From Paenibacillus sp. GSMTC-2017 (GTDB taxonomy: Bacteria > Bacillota > Bacilli > Paenibacillales > Paenibacillaceae), in NCBI RefSeq assembly GCF_016019935.1, contig NZ_JAECMT010000008.1, positions 33,355 to 97,354 on the forward strand: a stretch of DNA of 64,000 nt. The letters run 5' to 3'. A model generated the notes under the pieces. The model ran no database searches. It worked only from the letters and a program-made list of their open reading frames with translations, and was not told the DNA's origin. The position numbers were made by a program, and so were the translations under genes. Below, piece by piece: positions 32,294 to 41,345 of the stretch (the stretch's first letter is position 1; the number at the start of each line of letters is the position of its first letter).

Positions 32294-33361
32294 TTATTTC
32301 TTAGGAGCTTCAGTAGGTGCTTCCGTAGGAGCAACTTCTCCGCCTTCAGTTGGAGCAACCTCAGGAAGTGTAACTTTTAGTTCTTGCTTCGGCATATCTT
32401 CTTTTAGGAATTTATCCATGTAGACGTATGCTGCTGCACCCTTAACGGATTCTTTATTTTCTTCAGACAATTTATCGTATGCCACTTCGTTACGCTTTTC
32501 TACTTTGATTACATGGTAACCAAATTGCGACTTCACTGGCTCACCAATAACGCCAACCTTTTGTTCAAATACTGCTTTTTTGAACTCTTCTACCCAGTTC
32601 TTTCCTTCAGTATCCTCATAAAGGCCGCCTTTTTCTTTAGAACTTGTATCGTCAGTATATTGTTTAGCAAGAGCATTCCAGTCTCCACCAGCTTCAAGCT
32701 TCGCTTTTACTTCTTTTGCACGAGCAAGCGCTTCTGCTTCTGTACGAAGAGTTTTGCTCTCGCCAGTTTCTTGGTTCTTCTCTTCAGTTGCAACTAGAAT
32801 GTGACGAACAGAAGAAACTGCGAAATCAGCTTTCATGTCTTCATATGCTTTTTTAAGATCAGCATCAGTTACTTGTGAATTCATATGCACGACAACAGTC
32901 GCCGTTTGCATAAGGAAAGTAGCCATATCTTCTCTAGAAATCTTCTTTTCTTTCACTTTAGCTGCTAGAGCTGTGTCGTTCTTTAATGCAGTATCATATT
33001 CTTTAAGCTGCTTATCTACTTCTGTTCTTGCTTTCTTCAAAGACTCCTCTGAAGCTTTTGTTCCAAGTATCTTGTAGGACACATATTGCTCTAGAATCAT
33101 TTGCTGAAATTGTGGCATTGCAATTACTTGCTCGTATTGGGCTTGTGCTGTACCAAAGATTGCAAGGTATTTGTCGAATTCAGATTTCGTTACTTTTCCG
33201 TCTTTATAAGTAGCGACAACCTCTCCTTCTCCAACACCTTTAAACTCCAAACTGTGCTCCTTGCCTTTGCCGCATGCCGCGAGCATCGTCATAACGAGCA
33301 CCGCTGAGATAACAAGCAGTGCGCCTCTGCGCCATGCTGATTTGCGTGAACTGTGCAACAT
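32294..33361 (-). CDS. prsA: PrsA-type foldase lipoprotein (parvulin peptidyl-prolyl isomerase)
   Basis: A 355-residue lipoprotein that helps exported proteins fold outside the membrane. The signal peptide ends LLAAC-like (VLVMTMLAAC), so Cys30 is lipidated. The parvulin domain is clear (about 180-290): SVRHILVATEE, KAKLEAGGDWNALAKQYTDD, GGLYEDTEGKNWVEEFKKAVF and KSQFGYHVIKVEKR. N- and C-terminal helical parts form the chaperone body, and the tail is a PTE-repeat (APTEGGEVAPTEAPTEAP). AAAGGGGA lies 8 bases before the ATG. A PrsA gene between mfd and spoVT is not found in B. subtilis but is usual for Paenibacillus relatives. Confidence 0.9.
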   Translation of the reverse strand: MLHSSRKSAWRRGALLVISAVLVMTMLAACGKGKEHSLEFKGVGEGEVVATYKDGKVTKSEFDKYLAIFGTAQAQYEQVIAMPQFQQMILEQYVSYKILGTKASEESLKKARTEVDKQLKEYDTALKNDTALAAKVKEKKISREDMATFLMQTATVVVHMNSQVTDADLKKAYEDMKADFAVSSVRHILVATEEKNQETGESKTLRTEAEALARAKEVKAKLEAGGDWNALAKQYTDDTSSKEKGGLYEDTEGKNWVEEFKKAVFEQKVGVIGEPVKSQFGYHVIKVEKRNEVAYDKLSEENKESVKGAAAYVYMDKFLKEDMPKQELKVTLPEVAPTEGGEVAPTEAPTEAPKK

Positions 33362-33433
33362 GTTGAATCCCCTTTCAGATTATAAACTTACTTTTTATTG
33401 TAGCAGAAAAGGAATACTAAAAGCGAATTTCGA

Positions 33434-36400
33434 CTATGATGTCGCATTCTGCAGCTCTTCTTTCTTCATGAGCGCTTCGCTAAATCCTGCCATAAACTTT
33501 TCAGATAGATGAAGCTTTTGCTCCATATTTAACCCTTTTCCTCTAAGTAGAATGGTAGGTGATTCCTGCTCCGCATTTTGTTTAAATCTGTTTTCTAAGC
33601 TCATACATAACTGATCAACTTTTTTACGTATGATTTTACCCTTTTGCTTCTCTGCTAGCTTAAATTGCAGGTCGTCTCCCTTTTGGCTAATGGTTTCAAT
33701 TCCATAATCTGCACCATAAATTTTGAGACGTGCAACGGCCATTAAGTTGCTAACGGCTTGTGGCAAATCACCGAAACGATCGACCAACTCGTCGATAAGA
33801 TCATCGGTTTCCTCAAAGGAGCGAACAGCTGCAACCTTCTTGTAAATTTCGATCTTTTGGATACTGTCATAAATGTAGTCAGATGGCAAATACGCATCGA
33901 CACTTATATCGATAAGAGTACTAATCGGCTTCTCTTCCTTAACCTCTACGCCGCTCATCTCTGCTTTACGCTTCGCAATTTCATCAGCGAGCATCTGTGA
34001 ATACATGTCGAAGCCTACTGACGCAATAAATCCATGTTGCTCCGCTCCAAGCAAATTTCCCGCTCCACGAATCGAAAGATCGCGCATCGCTATTTTGAAA
34101 CCAGATCCAAGCTCAGTAAATTCCTTAATCGATTGTAACCTTTTCTCTGCTACTTCAGTAAGCACCTTATCTCGCTGATAGGTGAAGTAAGCATACGCAA
34201 TCCGGTTGGATCGTCCTACCCGTCCACGTAGCTGATACAACTGGGACAAGCCCATCTTGTCCGCATCATGGACGATCAGCGTGTTCACGTTCGGAATGTC
34301 GACGCCTGTCTCAATAATGCTAGTACTGACAAGAACATCAGATTCTCCATCAAGGAAGTCGAGGATCGTTTTCTCGAGTTCTTGTTCAGACATTTGCCCA
34401 TGACCTACAGACACCTTGGCATCGGGTACGAGTGCATTGATTGCCTCCGCCATTTGATGAATGCCTTGTACACGGTTATACAGATAATAAACTTGACCAC
34501 CTCTTGCAAGTTCCCGTTCTACAGCTTCACGTACAAGCGCAGGACTGTATTCTACGACATAGGTTTGTACAGGGAAACGATTTTCTGGCGGTGTCTCAAT
34601 AACCGATAAATCACGAACACCAAGCATAGACATATGAAGCGTACGTGGAATCGGTGTAGCTGTCAGCGTCAATACATCTACATTTGTTTTTAGCTTCTTA
34701 AGCTTTTCCTTATGTGAAACGCCAAAGCGTTGCTCTTCATCGACAATCAGCAATCCTAGCGATTTGAAAATGATATCTTGAGACAACAGTCTATGTGTAC
34801 CGATTACTACGTCTACTGTTCCATTTTTTAGACCTTTCATCGTATCGTTTTGCTCTTTGCGAGAGCGGAAACGACTTAACACTTGAACATTGATAGGATA
34901 TCCTGCGAATCGTTCGCGGAACGTCTCGTAATGTTGCTGTGCAAGAATTGTAGTAGGCACTAGTACTGCTACTTGTTTACTATCCATAGCCGCTTTAAAT
35001 GCAGCACGAACCGCAACTTCTGTTTTGCCGTAACCAACGTCGCCACACAACAACCGATCCATAGGTTGATCTTTTTCCATGTCTCTCTTAATCTCTTCTA
35101 TTGCACGAAGCTGATCACGTGTTTCGTCATACGGGAACATCGCTTCAAATTCCTGTTGATAGCTTGTATCTTCGCCAAACGAATAACCAGTAGTTGATTG
35201 ACGCTGTGCATACAGCTTAATAAGATCATCAGCAATATCTTGAACAGAAGCTTTCGCCTTGCTCTTAGCTTTCGTCCATTCAGCCCCGCCAAGCTTACTT
35301 ACCTTCGGCTCCCTCTCTTCCGAGCCGACATATTTCTGAATCATATCAACTTGTTCAATCGGAACAGACAGCTTATCTCCGCCAGCGTATACGATATGTA
35401 AGTAGTCTCGATGAATGCCGCCGATCTCCAGCGTACCAATCCCTACATATTTACCAATACCATGATTATGATGGACGACGTAATCGCCAACCTTGAGCTC
35501 CGTATAGCTCTTAATACGCTCAGCGTTGTCCATCTTCTTATCTAGACGCCGCTGCTTACGCTGCTTTTGTGAGAACATCTCACCTTCTGTAATAACGACC
35601 AAATGTGAAGACGGCAGCTCGAATCCTTGCTGAAGATTGCCCTCAAGCAGCATTGGTGCTTCGATTCCATAATCGTCTAACACACGACGCATCCGGTCCA
35701 TACGCTCTGCGTTGCCAGCAAGCATCATAACAGTTGCGCCGATCTTTTTCCAACGTTCCATTTCTGCCTTAAGTACATTCATCTGCCCATGGAAGTTTTG
35801 CATTGAACGACTAGTCATATTCAAAATGTTTTGTGGCTGGGTATGTGGAATTTGCCTTAAAAACAACGACAGAAACAACGTAGGAAACGGGCGATGATGA
35901 AGAATCTCATCCGTATCTCTTGCAAGCGCTAGACCTGGCAATGACTTACCATTTTGGAGTAAATGAATAGCCCATTCGCCTTCGTCCCGCTCAAGCTGTT
36001 TCGCTGTCTCTATTAATCGCGTCGGCTCGTCTAATATAAGCAGAGTGTCGCTCGGCATGTAGTCCAATATTGTATGACGCTCTGGGTATAGTAGCGATAT
36101 ATATTTATAGATTTCAGGGAAGTGCATATTTTCTTTCAGCTTATCAAGCTCACCGCCAATTTCTGTACGAAGGCGATCTTTCGCTGTACGGTCAGACATT
36201 TTCTCCAATTGACGCTCTAACAAGCCGCTCGCATGGTTAGCCGCTGATACCATTCTGGTCATGTCTGCAATAATTTCTTGGCACGGCGTTATTACATAAG
36301 ACTCTAGTCGATCGGAAGAACGTTGATCAGCAGGGTCAAATGTTCTAATCGAATCGATTTCATCGCCGAACCACTCAATCCGATAAGCTTGTGTTTCTGT

Positions 36401-36958
36401 TAACGGATAGAAGTCAACAATTCCACCACGTACACTTATCTCGCCACGAGCTTCTACACGATCAGCTCGAACGTAACCTAATACCGTCATTCGGCGGAGG
36501 AAATCATCAAGCGGCAAAGAATCGCCTACCGTTACAGTCACTTGCGCTTCAGCCATAACACTGCTGATTGGCAGGTAACGCCGAACACCAGAAAACGGCA
36601 CGACAACAATCCCGCGATAGCCTTTGGATAGCTTGATCAGCACATCCATTCGCTGCGCCAACGTCTCAGGACTCGAGATCGCTGCTTCGGCAGCCATTAG
36701 CTCATTCGCAGGATACAGCAGCACTTTTTCGGCTGACAGACATTCCTGTAGATCCTCCGCAATTTTCTGTGCGGAGAACATATTATGTGTGACAACTAGC
36801 ATCGGACGCTTTACATCTTCTTCAAGCGCTGCAATTAACACTTGTCTAGAAGAGCCAGCGAGACCGGATACCATTTGCTCACGCATCCCTTTGCGGATAC
36901 CGGACAATATCGATTGAACATCCGAATCCGTAGCAAAAGCTTTAATTAGCGCTTTCAA
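33434..36958 (-). CDS. mfd: Transcription-repair coupling factor Mfd
   Basis: About 1174 residues. Mfd removes RNA polymerase stalled at DNA lesions and recruits UvrA. In order: UvrB-like N-terminal domains (DVQSILSGIRKGMREQMVSGL), the RNA polymerase interaction domain (about 490-555: KSYTELKVGDYVVHHNHGIGKYVGIGTLEIGG), and the RecG-like translocase with Walker A LLCGDVGYGKTEVA, DEEQRFGV, TATPIPRTLHMS and VLVSTSIIETGVDIPNVNTLI, QLRGRVGRS. The C-terminal D7 domain follows. The frame opens with GTG at 36970, but I start at the TTG at 36958, 9 bases after GAGGTG; this aligns residue for residue with the B. subtilis N-terminus. Confidence 0.95.
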   Translation of the reverse strand: MKALIKAFATDSDVQSILSGIRKGMREQMVSGLAGSSRQVLIAALEEDVKRPMLVVTHNMFSAQKIAEDLQECLSAEKVLLYPANELMAAEAAISSPETLAQRMDVLIKLSKGYRGIVVVPFSGVRRYLPISSVMAEAQVTVTVGDSLPLDDFLRRMTVLGYVRADRVEARGEISVRGGIVDFYPLTETQAYRIEWFGDEIDSIRTFDPADQRSSDRLESYVITPCQEIIADMTRMVSAANHASGLLERQLEKMSDRTAKDRLRTEIGGELDKLKENMHFPEIYKYISLLYPERHTILDYMPSDTLLILDEPTRLIETAKQLERDEGEWAIHLLQNGKSLPGLALARDTDEILHHRPFPTLFLSLFLRQIPHTQPQNILNMTSRSMQNFHGQMNVLKAEMERWKKIGATVMMLAGNAERMDRMRRVLDDYGIEAPMLLEGNLQQGFELPSSHLVVITEGEMFSQKQRKQRRLDKKMDNAERIKSYTELKVGDYVVHHNHGIGKYVGIGTLEIGGIHRDYLHIVYAGGDKLSVPIEQVDMIQKYVGSEEREPKVSKLGGAEWTKAKSKAKASVQDIADDLIKLYAQRQSTTGYSFGEDTSYQQEFEAMFPYDETRDQLRAIEEIKRDMEKDQPMDRLLCGDVGYGKTEVAVRAAFKAAMDSKQVAVLVPTTILAQQHYETFRERFAGYPINVQVLSRFRSRKEQNDTMKGLKNGTVDVVIGTHRLLSQDIIFKSLGLLIVDEEQRFGVSHKEKLKKLKTNVDVLTLTATPIPRTLHMSMLGVRDLSVIETPPENRFPVQTYVVEYSPALVREAVERELARGGQVYYLYNRVQGIHQMAEAINALVPDAKVSVGHGQMSEQELEKTILDFLDGESDVLVSTSIIETGVDIPNVNTLIVHDADKMGLSQLYQLRGRVGRSNRIAYAYFTYQRDKVLTEVAEKRLQSIKEFTELGSGFKIAMRDLSIRGAGNLLGAEQHGFIASVGFDMYSQMLADEIAKRKAEMSGVEVKEEKPISTLIDISVDAYLPSDYIYDSIQKIEIYKKVAAVRSFEETDDLIDELVDRFGDLPQAVSNLMAVARLKIYGADYGIETISQKGDDLQFKLAEKQKGKIIRKKVDQLCMSLENRFKQNAEQESPTILLRGKGLNMEQKLHLSEKFMAGFSEALMKKEELQNATS

Positions 36959-37066
36959 CGTTAGCGGCACCTCTTTTCTTTACACAACCAATGAAACCGA
37001 CAATGATTTGGACAACCGTGATAACCCCTTTTCGCTTCTAACAGACCGATGGGGAGATTGCCCACG

Positions 37067-37102
37067 CAAAAACAGCTACAGCCGTCCTATGACGGCATAG
37101 CT
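37067..37102 (-). terminator. Terminator after fin
   Basis: AGCTATGCCGTC pairs with GACGGCTGTAGCT around ATAG, followed by GTTTTTG on the minus strand. Confidence 0.75.
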
Positions 37103-37131
37103 TATTCTCGCGAGCTGCTATACATGTTGTT

Positions 37132-37362
37132 CTATTGCAGAGGATTACTGACTAACATTAAGTCAGGATTCGTATTCAGCGCTTCGTTGCAGTAATCGCA
37201 AACGACCTTCACTGTAACATCCCCGTTTAAGTCATACGCTATTATATCGTTGCGTTCTTCGGGGGTCAAGAAATGGAAACCGAGCTGTTGCTCCGTTATT
37301 GATGTGCTTTCAAGCGACCCCATGGACGTCTTGCAGTGCCTGCAAATATAGTTCACAGCCAT
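37132..37362 (-). CDS. fin: Anti-sigma-F factor Fin
   Basis: A 76-residue small protein of the Fin (YabK) family, which binds sigma-F in the forespore and helps switch to sigma-G. It aligns closely with B. subtilis Fin: YICRHCKTSMGSLES, LTPEERNDIIAYDLNGDV and CDYCNEALNTNP. Two CxxC pairs (CRHC near the start, CDYC near residue 55) probably bind zinc. It lies between pth and mfd, as in B. subtilis; a sigma-F promoter would be expected upstream, but the 65-base gap to pth shows none that I can defend. Confidence 0.9.
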   Translation of the reverse strand: MAVNYICRHCKTSMGSLESTSITEQQLGFHFLTPEERNDIIAYDLNGDVTVKVVCDYCNEALNTNPDLMLVSNPLQ

Positions 37363-37427
37363 ATGTATGCCTCCTGAAGGAATGTTATACCCTTCAGTAT
37401 GCCCCGCATCGCTATAATTTAACGGGT

Positions 37428-37988
37428 TTAGCCATTAAACTTTGCCATCGTTTCCTCAAATGGCGCCTTAAGCCCGTACTCTACAGCATCACAAGCGTTC
37501 TCAATCATCGTCTGAAGCTTGTCCCGATCAGCCTTCGGAAATGTTGCTAATACATAATCAGATATAACCATACCTGGTTGCGGTCGTGATATCCCCATAC
37601 GAACTCGATTGAATGTTTGTGTGTTCAAATGCTGGATGAGTGACTTAATGCCATTATGGCCACCAGCGCTTCCTTGATAACGCAGACGCAGCTTACCAAT
37701 TTCCGTATCCAAATCATCATATACGATAATACCGTCGGACAATTCTGTTTTAAAATAATCCATAAATGATCTAACCGACTCACCAGACAAGTTCATATAC
37801 GTCATGGGCTTTATTAAAGCTACTTTTACTCCTTGTATGTTTCCTTCACCGATGAGCGCCTTACATTTATTTTGCGTAACTGATATTCCCCATCGCTTAG
37901 CGAGTTCATCAACAACCATAAATCCTACATTATGCCTTGTGTCTTTATATGTATTGCCCGGATTGCCTAATCCTACGATCCACTTCAT
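37428..37988 (-). CDS. pth: Peptidyl-tRNA hydrolase
   Basis: A 186-residue enzyme that frees tRNA from prematurely released peptidyl-tRNA (named SpoVC in B. subtilis). All landmarks are present: GLGNPGNTYKDTRHNVGF with Asn10 and the catalytic His20, MTYMNLSGESV (Asn68 area), YDDLD with Asp93 and GSAGGHNGIKS (Asn114). It lies between ctc and fin, as in B. subtilis. Confidence 0.95.
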   Translation of the reverse strand: MKWIVGLGNPGNTYKDTRHNVGFMVVDELAKRWGISVTQNKCKALIGEGNIQGVKVALIKPMTYMNLSGESVRSFMDYFKTELSDGIIVYDDLDTEIGKLRLRYQGSAGGHNGIKSLIQHLNTQTFNRVRMGISRPQPGMVISDYVLATFPKADRDKLQTMIENACDAVEYGLKAPFEETMAKFNG

Positions 37989-38104
37989 GTCATTTACACT
38001 CCTTTACGATCATAATGTAGCATAAATGATGACGAATTGCGAAGCACTTTAAGTCCTTTATCATTCATATGGATACTTTAGTTCATTTCATTTGTTTCAT
38101 TATC

Positions 38105-38153
38105 AAAAAAGCGCCTTCCCGTAAGTAGATTACTCCACTTACGGGAAGGCGCT
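38105..38153 (-). terminator. Terminator after ctc
   Basis: Perfect 16-bp stem GCGCCTTCCCGTAAGT / ACTTACGGGAAGGCGC with a 10-base loop and six T on the minus strand. Confidence 0.92.
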
Positions 38154-38253
38154 CTGTATTATGCATACAAAAACATTCTTAACTAATGTACATTCCATCA
38201 ATATTCCACTGAAATACTACGTGCTTGTAAATCGTACGATTACACCCTACGTT

Positions 38254-38907
38254 TTACAAACTAGTAGCAATCTCTTTATGCTGAGCATGGTCCGAACGAG
38301 ATTCGGCTTCATGCTGCTCGACATCTTGGGCTGCTTTCTCTTCTTCGGTCAGTTCTTTCTGTGGTGCAAGTACAGTTACAACGACAAGCTGCGGATCAGA
38401 CTTCGCCTCTACACCTTGTGGGAGTGATAAATCACTAACGAGCAAGCTTTCTCCTATGCCGAGCGTACTGACATCTACTGTAATCGCTTCAGGAATACTT
38501 CCCGGTAAGCATTGAACTTCAAGCTCATGAAGGATCACTTGCAGGATACCACCCTCGCGAACGCCTGTTGAATCGCCGACAGAGTCAATCCGAACATGCG
38601 CTTTAACTTCCTCGTTCATATTAATCCGAAGGAAATCAACGTGAATAAGTTGTCTGTTAAGTGCTTCACGTTGTACATTCGCCACCATGACAGAATGTTT
38701 ACCCACTGAAGGTATGTCTAAATCAAGCACAGCGTTAGGTTGCGCTCGAAGTATAGCCGTCAGTTCTTTCTCGTTGATACTAACACTGGCTGCTGAGGCA
38801 AGCCCCTTACCATACACAACACCAGGAATTTGTCCTTCAAGCCTAAGTTTACGCAGATCACCTTTTGTCCGATTAGAACGTTGGTCTGCTTTTATTGCGA
38901 TTGCCAT
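38254..38907 (-). CDS. ctc: General stress/ribosomal protein L25 (Ctc, TL5 form)
   Basis: A 217-residue two-domain L25 protein that binds 5S rRNA. The N-terminal L25 domain (IKADQRSNRTKGDLRKLRLEGQIPGVVYGKG) is followed by the TL5/CTC domain (VHVDF-like IHVDFLRINMNEEVKAHVRID, LEVQCLPGSIPEAITVDVS) and an acidic, histidine-rich tail. GAGGAGGG 6 bases before the ATG at 38907 sets the start; the frame is open 22 codons further but that part lacks a ribosome site. In B. subtilis ctc is preceded by prs; here the next gene upstream is glmU. Confidence 0.93.
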   Translation of the reverse strand: MAIAIKADQRSNRTKGDLRKLRLEGQIPGVVYGKGLASAASVSINEKELTAILRAQPNAVLDLDIPSVGKHSVMVANVQREALNRQLIHVDFLRINMNEEVKAHVRIDSVGDSTGVREGGILQVILHELEVQCLPGSIPEAITVDVSTLGIGESLLVSDLSLPQGVEAKSDPQLVVVTVLAPQKELTEEEKAAQDVEQHEAESRSDHAQHKEIATSL

Positions 38908-38998
38908 ATGGAACCCTCCTCGTAGATTTGGAATTCCATATAACTTTACCCAACAGGTGCCGAAATTAATCACCTCTTAGAATCATCAGGCCATAATG

Positions 38999-40396
38999 TT
39001 ACTCGGAACGTTCCTTCTTCGCTTTCGCACGTGCCCGAATTTTATCCGCATATCCCGGCTTATTTACTTGACGCTCACGAGCGATAGCAAGATCTCCTGC
39101 AGGAACGTCTTGAGTAACTGTTGTTCCTGCAACGACATATGCACCATCACCAATCTTCACTGGGGCGATAAGGTTAGCGTTACTACCGATAAAGGCGTTA
39201 TCACCAATTTCTGTTAACGCTTTGTTAAATCCATCGTAATTGACTGTTATAGCACCACAGCCAACGTTGACGTCTTTGCCAATTTTCGCATCCCCGATGT
39301 AACTAAGATGTGACACTTTGCTTCCATCATCCAAGGATGCATTTTTTAGTTCTACGAAATCGCCAACCTTGCAGCCTTTACCGATTTTAGTACCTGGACG
39401 TAGGTTTGCGTATGGGCCTACAGAACTTTCTTCACCAATAACAGAATCTGCAACAACGGAATACGTAATCGTAACGCCATCGGCAACAGTGCTGTTTGCG
39501 ATATCCGCACTTGGCCCAATGACACAATCTGTTCCAATTATCGTCCCGCTGCGAAGGAAAGTACCTGGATACAAAACGGTATCCGAACCAATTTGCACGC
39601 CCGCTTCGATATAAGTCGAAGACGGATCAATGATCGTTACCCCATTTAGAAGATGCTGACGATTAATGCGCTCCTTCATAAAGCGCTCCGCTTCTGAAAG
39701 AGCAACACGATCGTTAATACCAACCGCTTCAGCTGCATCATCCGTACAATAGCCCTGAACAACTTCTCCCGCTTCCCTGAAAATACCGATGACATCCGTC
39801 AAATAGTATTCACCTTGCGTATTGTCATTGGTCACCTTGTTGAGGGCATCAAACAATTTGCGATTATCGAAACAATACGTTCCTGTATTAATTTCCTTAA
39901 CTGCTATTTCTTCCGGCGAACAGTCTTTATGCTCAACAATACGTTGAACCGTTCCATCCTCACCACGGATAACACGACCGTATCCATTAGGATTATCGAA
40001 CGAAGCAGACAGTACAGTTGCAGCCGCATTGTGCTCCCCATGCAACTTCAGCATCGCTTCTATTGTAGATGCTTGTACAAGCGGTGTATCGCCACAGATA
40101 ACGATAGTCGTGCCTTCTTCCGTACCTAACAGTTCCTCTGCTTGACGAACAGCATGACCTGTACCTAGTTGTTGTTCCTGTAGAGCGTATTCAGCCGCAT
40201 CACCAAAGTAAGCCTTCACAGTCTCCGCGCCATGACCCACAATAACAACCGTCCGCTCGCTTGCCGCTTCTTTAACTATATCAACCACATGCCCTACCAT
40301 CGGTTTGCCACCTACTGGATGAAGCACTTTATATAATTTCGATTTCATTCGTTTGCCCTGACCAGCTGCCAGAACGATAGCCATAATTTTTTTCAT
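38999..40396 (-). CDS. glmU: Bifunctional GlmU (GlcN-1-P acetyltransferase / GlcNAc-1-P uridyltransferase)
   Basis: A 465-residue enzyme making UDP-GlcNAc for peptidoglycan and other wall polymers, and likely for the Pel-type polymer too. The uridyltransferase domain shows VLAAGQGKRMKSKLYKVLHPVGGKPM and ICGDTPLV. The C-terminal left-handed beta helix carries hexapeptides and the acetyltransferase residues in LRPGTKIG, SHLSYIGDA and GAITVNYDG. The ATG at 40396 has AGGGAGGG 7 bases upstream; the frame open to 40423 has no such site. Order after spoVG is as in B. subtilis, but prs is missing downstream. Confidence 0.95.
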   Translation of the reverse strand: MKKIMAIVLAAGQGKRMKSKLYKVLHPVGGKPMVGHVVDIVKEAASERTVVIVGHGAETVKAYFGDAAEYALQEQQLGTGHAVRQAEELLGTEEGTTIVICGDTPLVQASTIEAMLKLHGEHNAAATVLSASFDNPNGYGRVIRGEDGTVQRIVEHKDCSPEEIAVKEINTGTYCFDNRKLFDALNKVTNDNTQGEYYLTDVIGIFREAGEVVQGYCTDDAAEAVGINDRVALSEAERFMKERINRQHLLNGVTIIDPSSTYIEAGVQIGSDTVLYPGTFLRSGTIIGTDCVIGPSADIANSTVADGVTITYSVVADSVIGEESSVGPYANLRPGTKIGKGCKVGDFVELKNASLDDGSKVSHLSYIGDAKIGKDVNVGCGAITVNYDGFNKALTEIGDNAFIGSNANLIAPVKIGDGAYVVAGTTVTQDVPAGDLAIARERQVNKPGYADKIRARAKAKKERSE

Positions 40397-40448
40397 ATTA
40401 ATTCCCTCCCTGATACCATTCAATCCTCACATGAATATAGCTCATTCT

Positions 40449-40482
40449 CAAAAAAAAGAAAAGAGAGCCAGGGCTCTCTCTT
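40449..40482 (-). terminator. Terminator after spoVG
   Basis: AAGAGAGAGCC pairs with GGCTCTCTTTT, followed by a long T-rich tract on the minus strand, between spoVG and glmU. Confidence 0.85.
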
Positions 40483-40518
40483 CTCCAATCAAGCATAATC
40501 AAACTTTCAAAGTATTGC

Positions 40519-40800
40519 TTAAGCGCCTTCTTCAATTGCTACTTCATCGGCCGCGCGCTCATATTCTGCTAATACAGCAGCTTGGATCTTCTCGCGAGTC
40601 GTAGAGGAGATCGGATGAGCGATATCGCGGAACTCACCATCTGGGGTACGCTTGCTTGGCATTGCTACGAACATACCATTGTTACCGTCGATAACGCGAA
40701 TGTCGTGAACCACGAATTCGTTGTCAATGGTTATGGAAGCTATAGCCTTCATGCGACCTTCAGAATTCACACGGCGGAGTCTGACATCAGTAATTTGCAC
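40519..40800 (-). CDS. spoVG: SpoVG
   Basis: A 93-residue nucleic-acid-binding regulator needed for sporulation septation and active on many genes in Firmicutes. Nearly identical to B. subtilis over VTDVRLRRVN-like QITDVRLRRVNSEGRMKAIASIT, VIDGNNGMFVAMPSKRTPDGEFRDIAHPI. It starts with GTG as in B. subtilis, with AAAGGTGG upstream. A conserved sigma-H promoter precedes it and an A/T-rich upstream tract could bind AbrB, whose gene is in this window. Confidence 0.96.
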   Translation of the reverse strand: MQITDVRLRRVNSEGRMKAIASITIDNEFVVHDIRVIDGNNGMFVAMPSKRTPDGEFRDIAHPISSTTREKIQAAVLAEYERAADEVAIEEGA

Positions 40801-40837
40801 TTGTGTTCACCACCTTTGCCTATCAGAGACTTGGTGT

Positions 40838-40868
40838 ATACTTCCACGTTTTTGTGCCAATTCCTTCT
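40838..40868 (-). promoter_or_regulatory. Sigma-H promoter of spoVG
   Basis: AGAAGGAATT (40868-40859) and GTGGAAGTAT (40847-40838) match the classic sigma-H spoVG promoter of B. subtilis (AGGATTT / GTGGAATTG). An AT-rich tract lies directly upstream. Confidence 0.75.
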
Positions 40869-40930
40869 AGCATTTTGGTAAATTGACGCTTAATTTAAAA
40901 TATTTTTTTTAGTTTGAATCTTTTTCGTTT

Positions 40931-41329
40931 TCATTCGACATTTGTCGATGATATAACCTCTATTTCGACAAGAACATCCTTTGGTAGTCTTGCCACCTCA
41001 ACAGCCGAACGAGCCGGTTTATGAGCACCAAAATAGGATTCGTAAATACCATTAACAATTGCAAATTGATTCATATCTTTAAGGAAAACAGTTGCCTTGA
41101 CGACATCATTTAAGGACGCTCCAGCTTCTGCTAGAACGGCCTTCACATTTTTGAATACCTGATGCGTTTGTTCTTCAATTCCGCCCTCTACTAGAACGCC
41201 TGATGCATCTAGAGGAATTTGTCCAGAAGTAAATATAAGTCCGCCCAGTTTAATTGCTTGTGAATAAGGCCCAATTGCTGCTGGAGCTTGGTCCGTCGAT
41301 ACCACTTGCAGTTTTGTATTCGTTGTCAT
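40931..41329 (-). CDS. ridA: RidA family enamine/imine deaminase (YabJ)
   Basis: A 132-residue trimeric deaminase that removes reactive enamines from PLP-enzyme side reactions; in B. subtilis YabJ also affects purine control. Motifs: APAAIGPYSQAIKLGGLIFTSGQIPLD, TVFLKDMNQFAIVNGIYESYF, PARSAVEVARLPKDVLVEIE with the conserved arginine. The ATG at 41329 starts the family domain; AAGGAG lies 12 bases before it, a rather long distance. It overlaps nothing once this start is used, and follows purR by 16 bases. Confidence 0.93.
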   Translation of the reverse strand: MTTNTKLQVVSTDQAPAAIGPYSQAIKLGGLIFTSGQIPLDASGVLVEGGIEEQTHQVFKNVKAVLAEAGASLNDVVKATVFLKDMNQFAIVNGIYESYFGAHKPARSAVEVARLPKDVLVEIEVISSTNVE

Positions 41330-41345
41330 AAGAGTCGCTGTCTCC

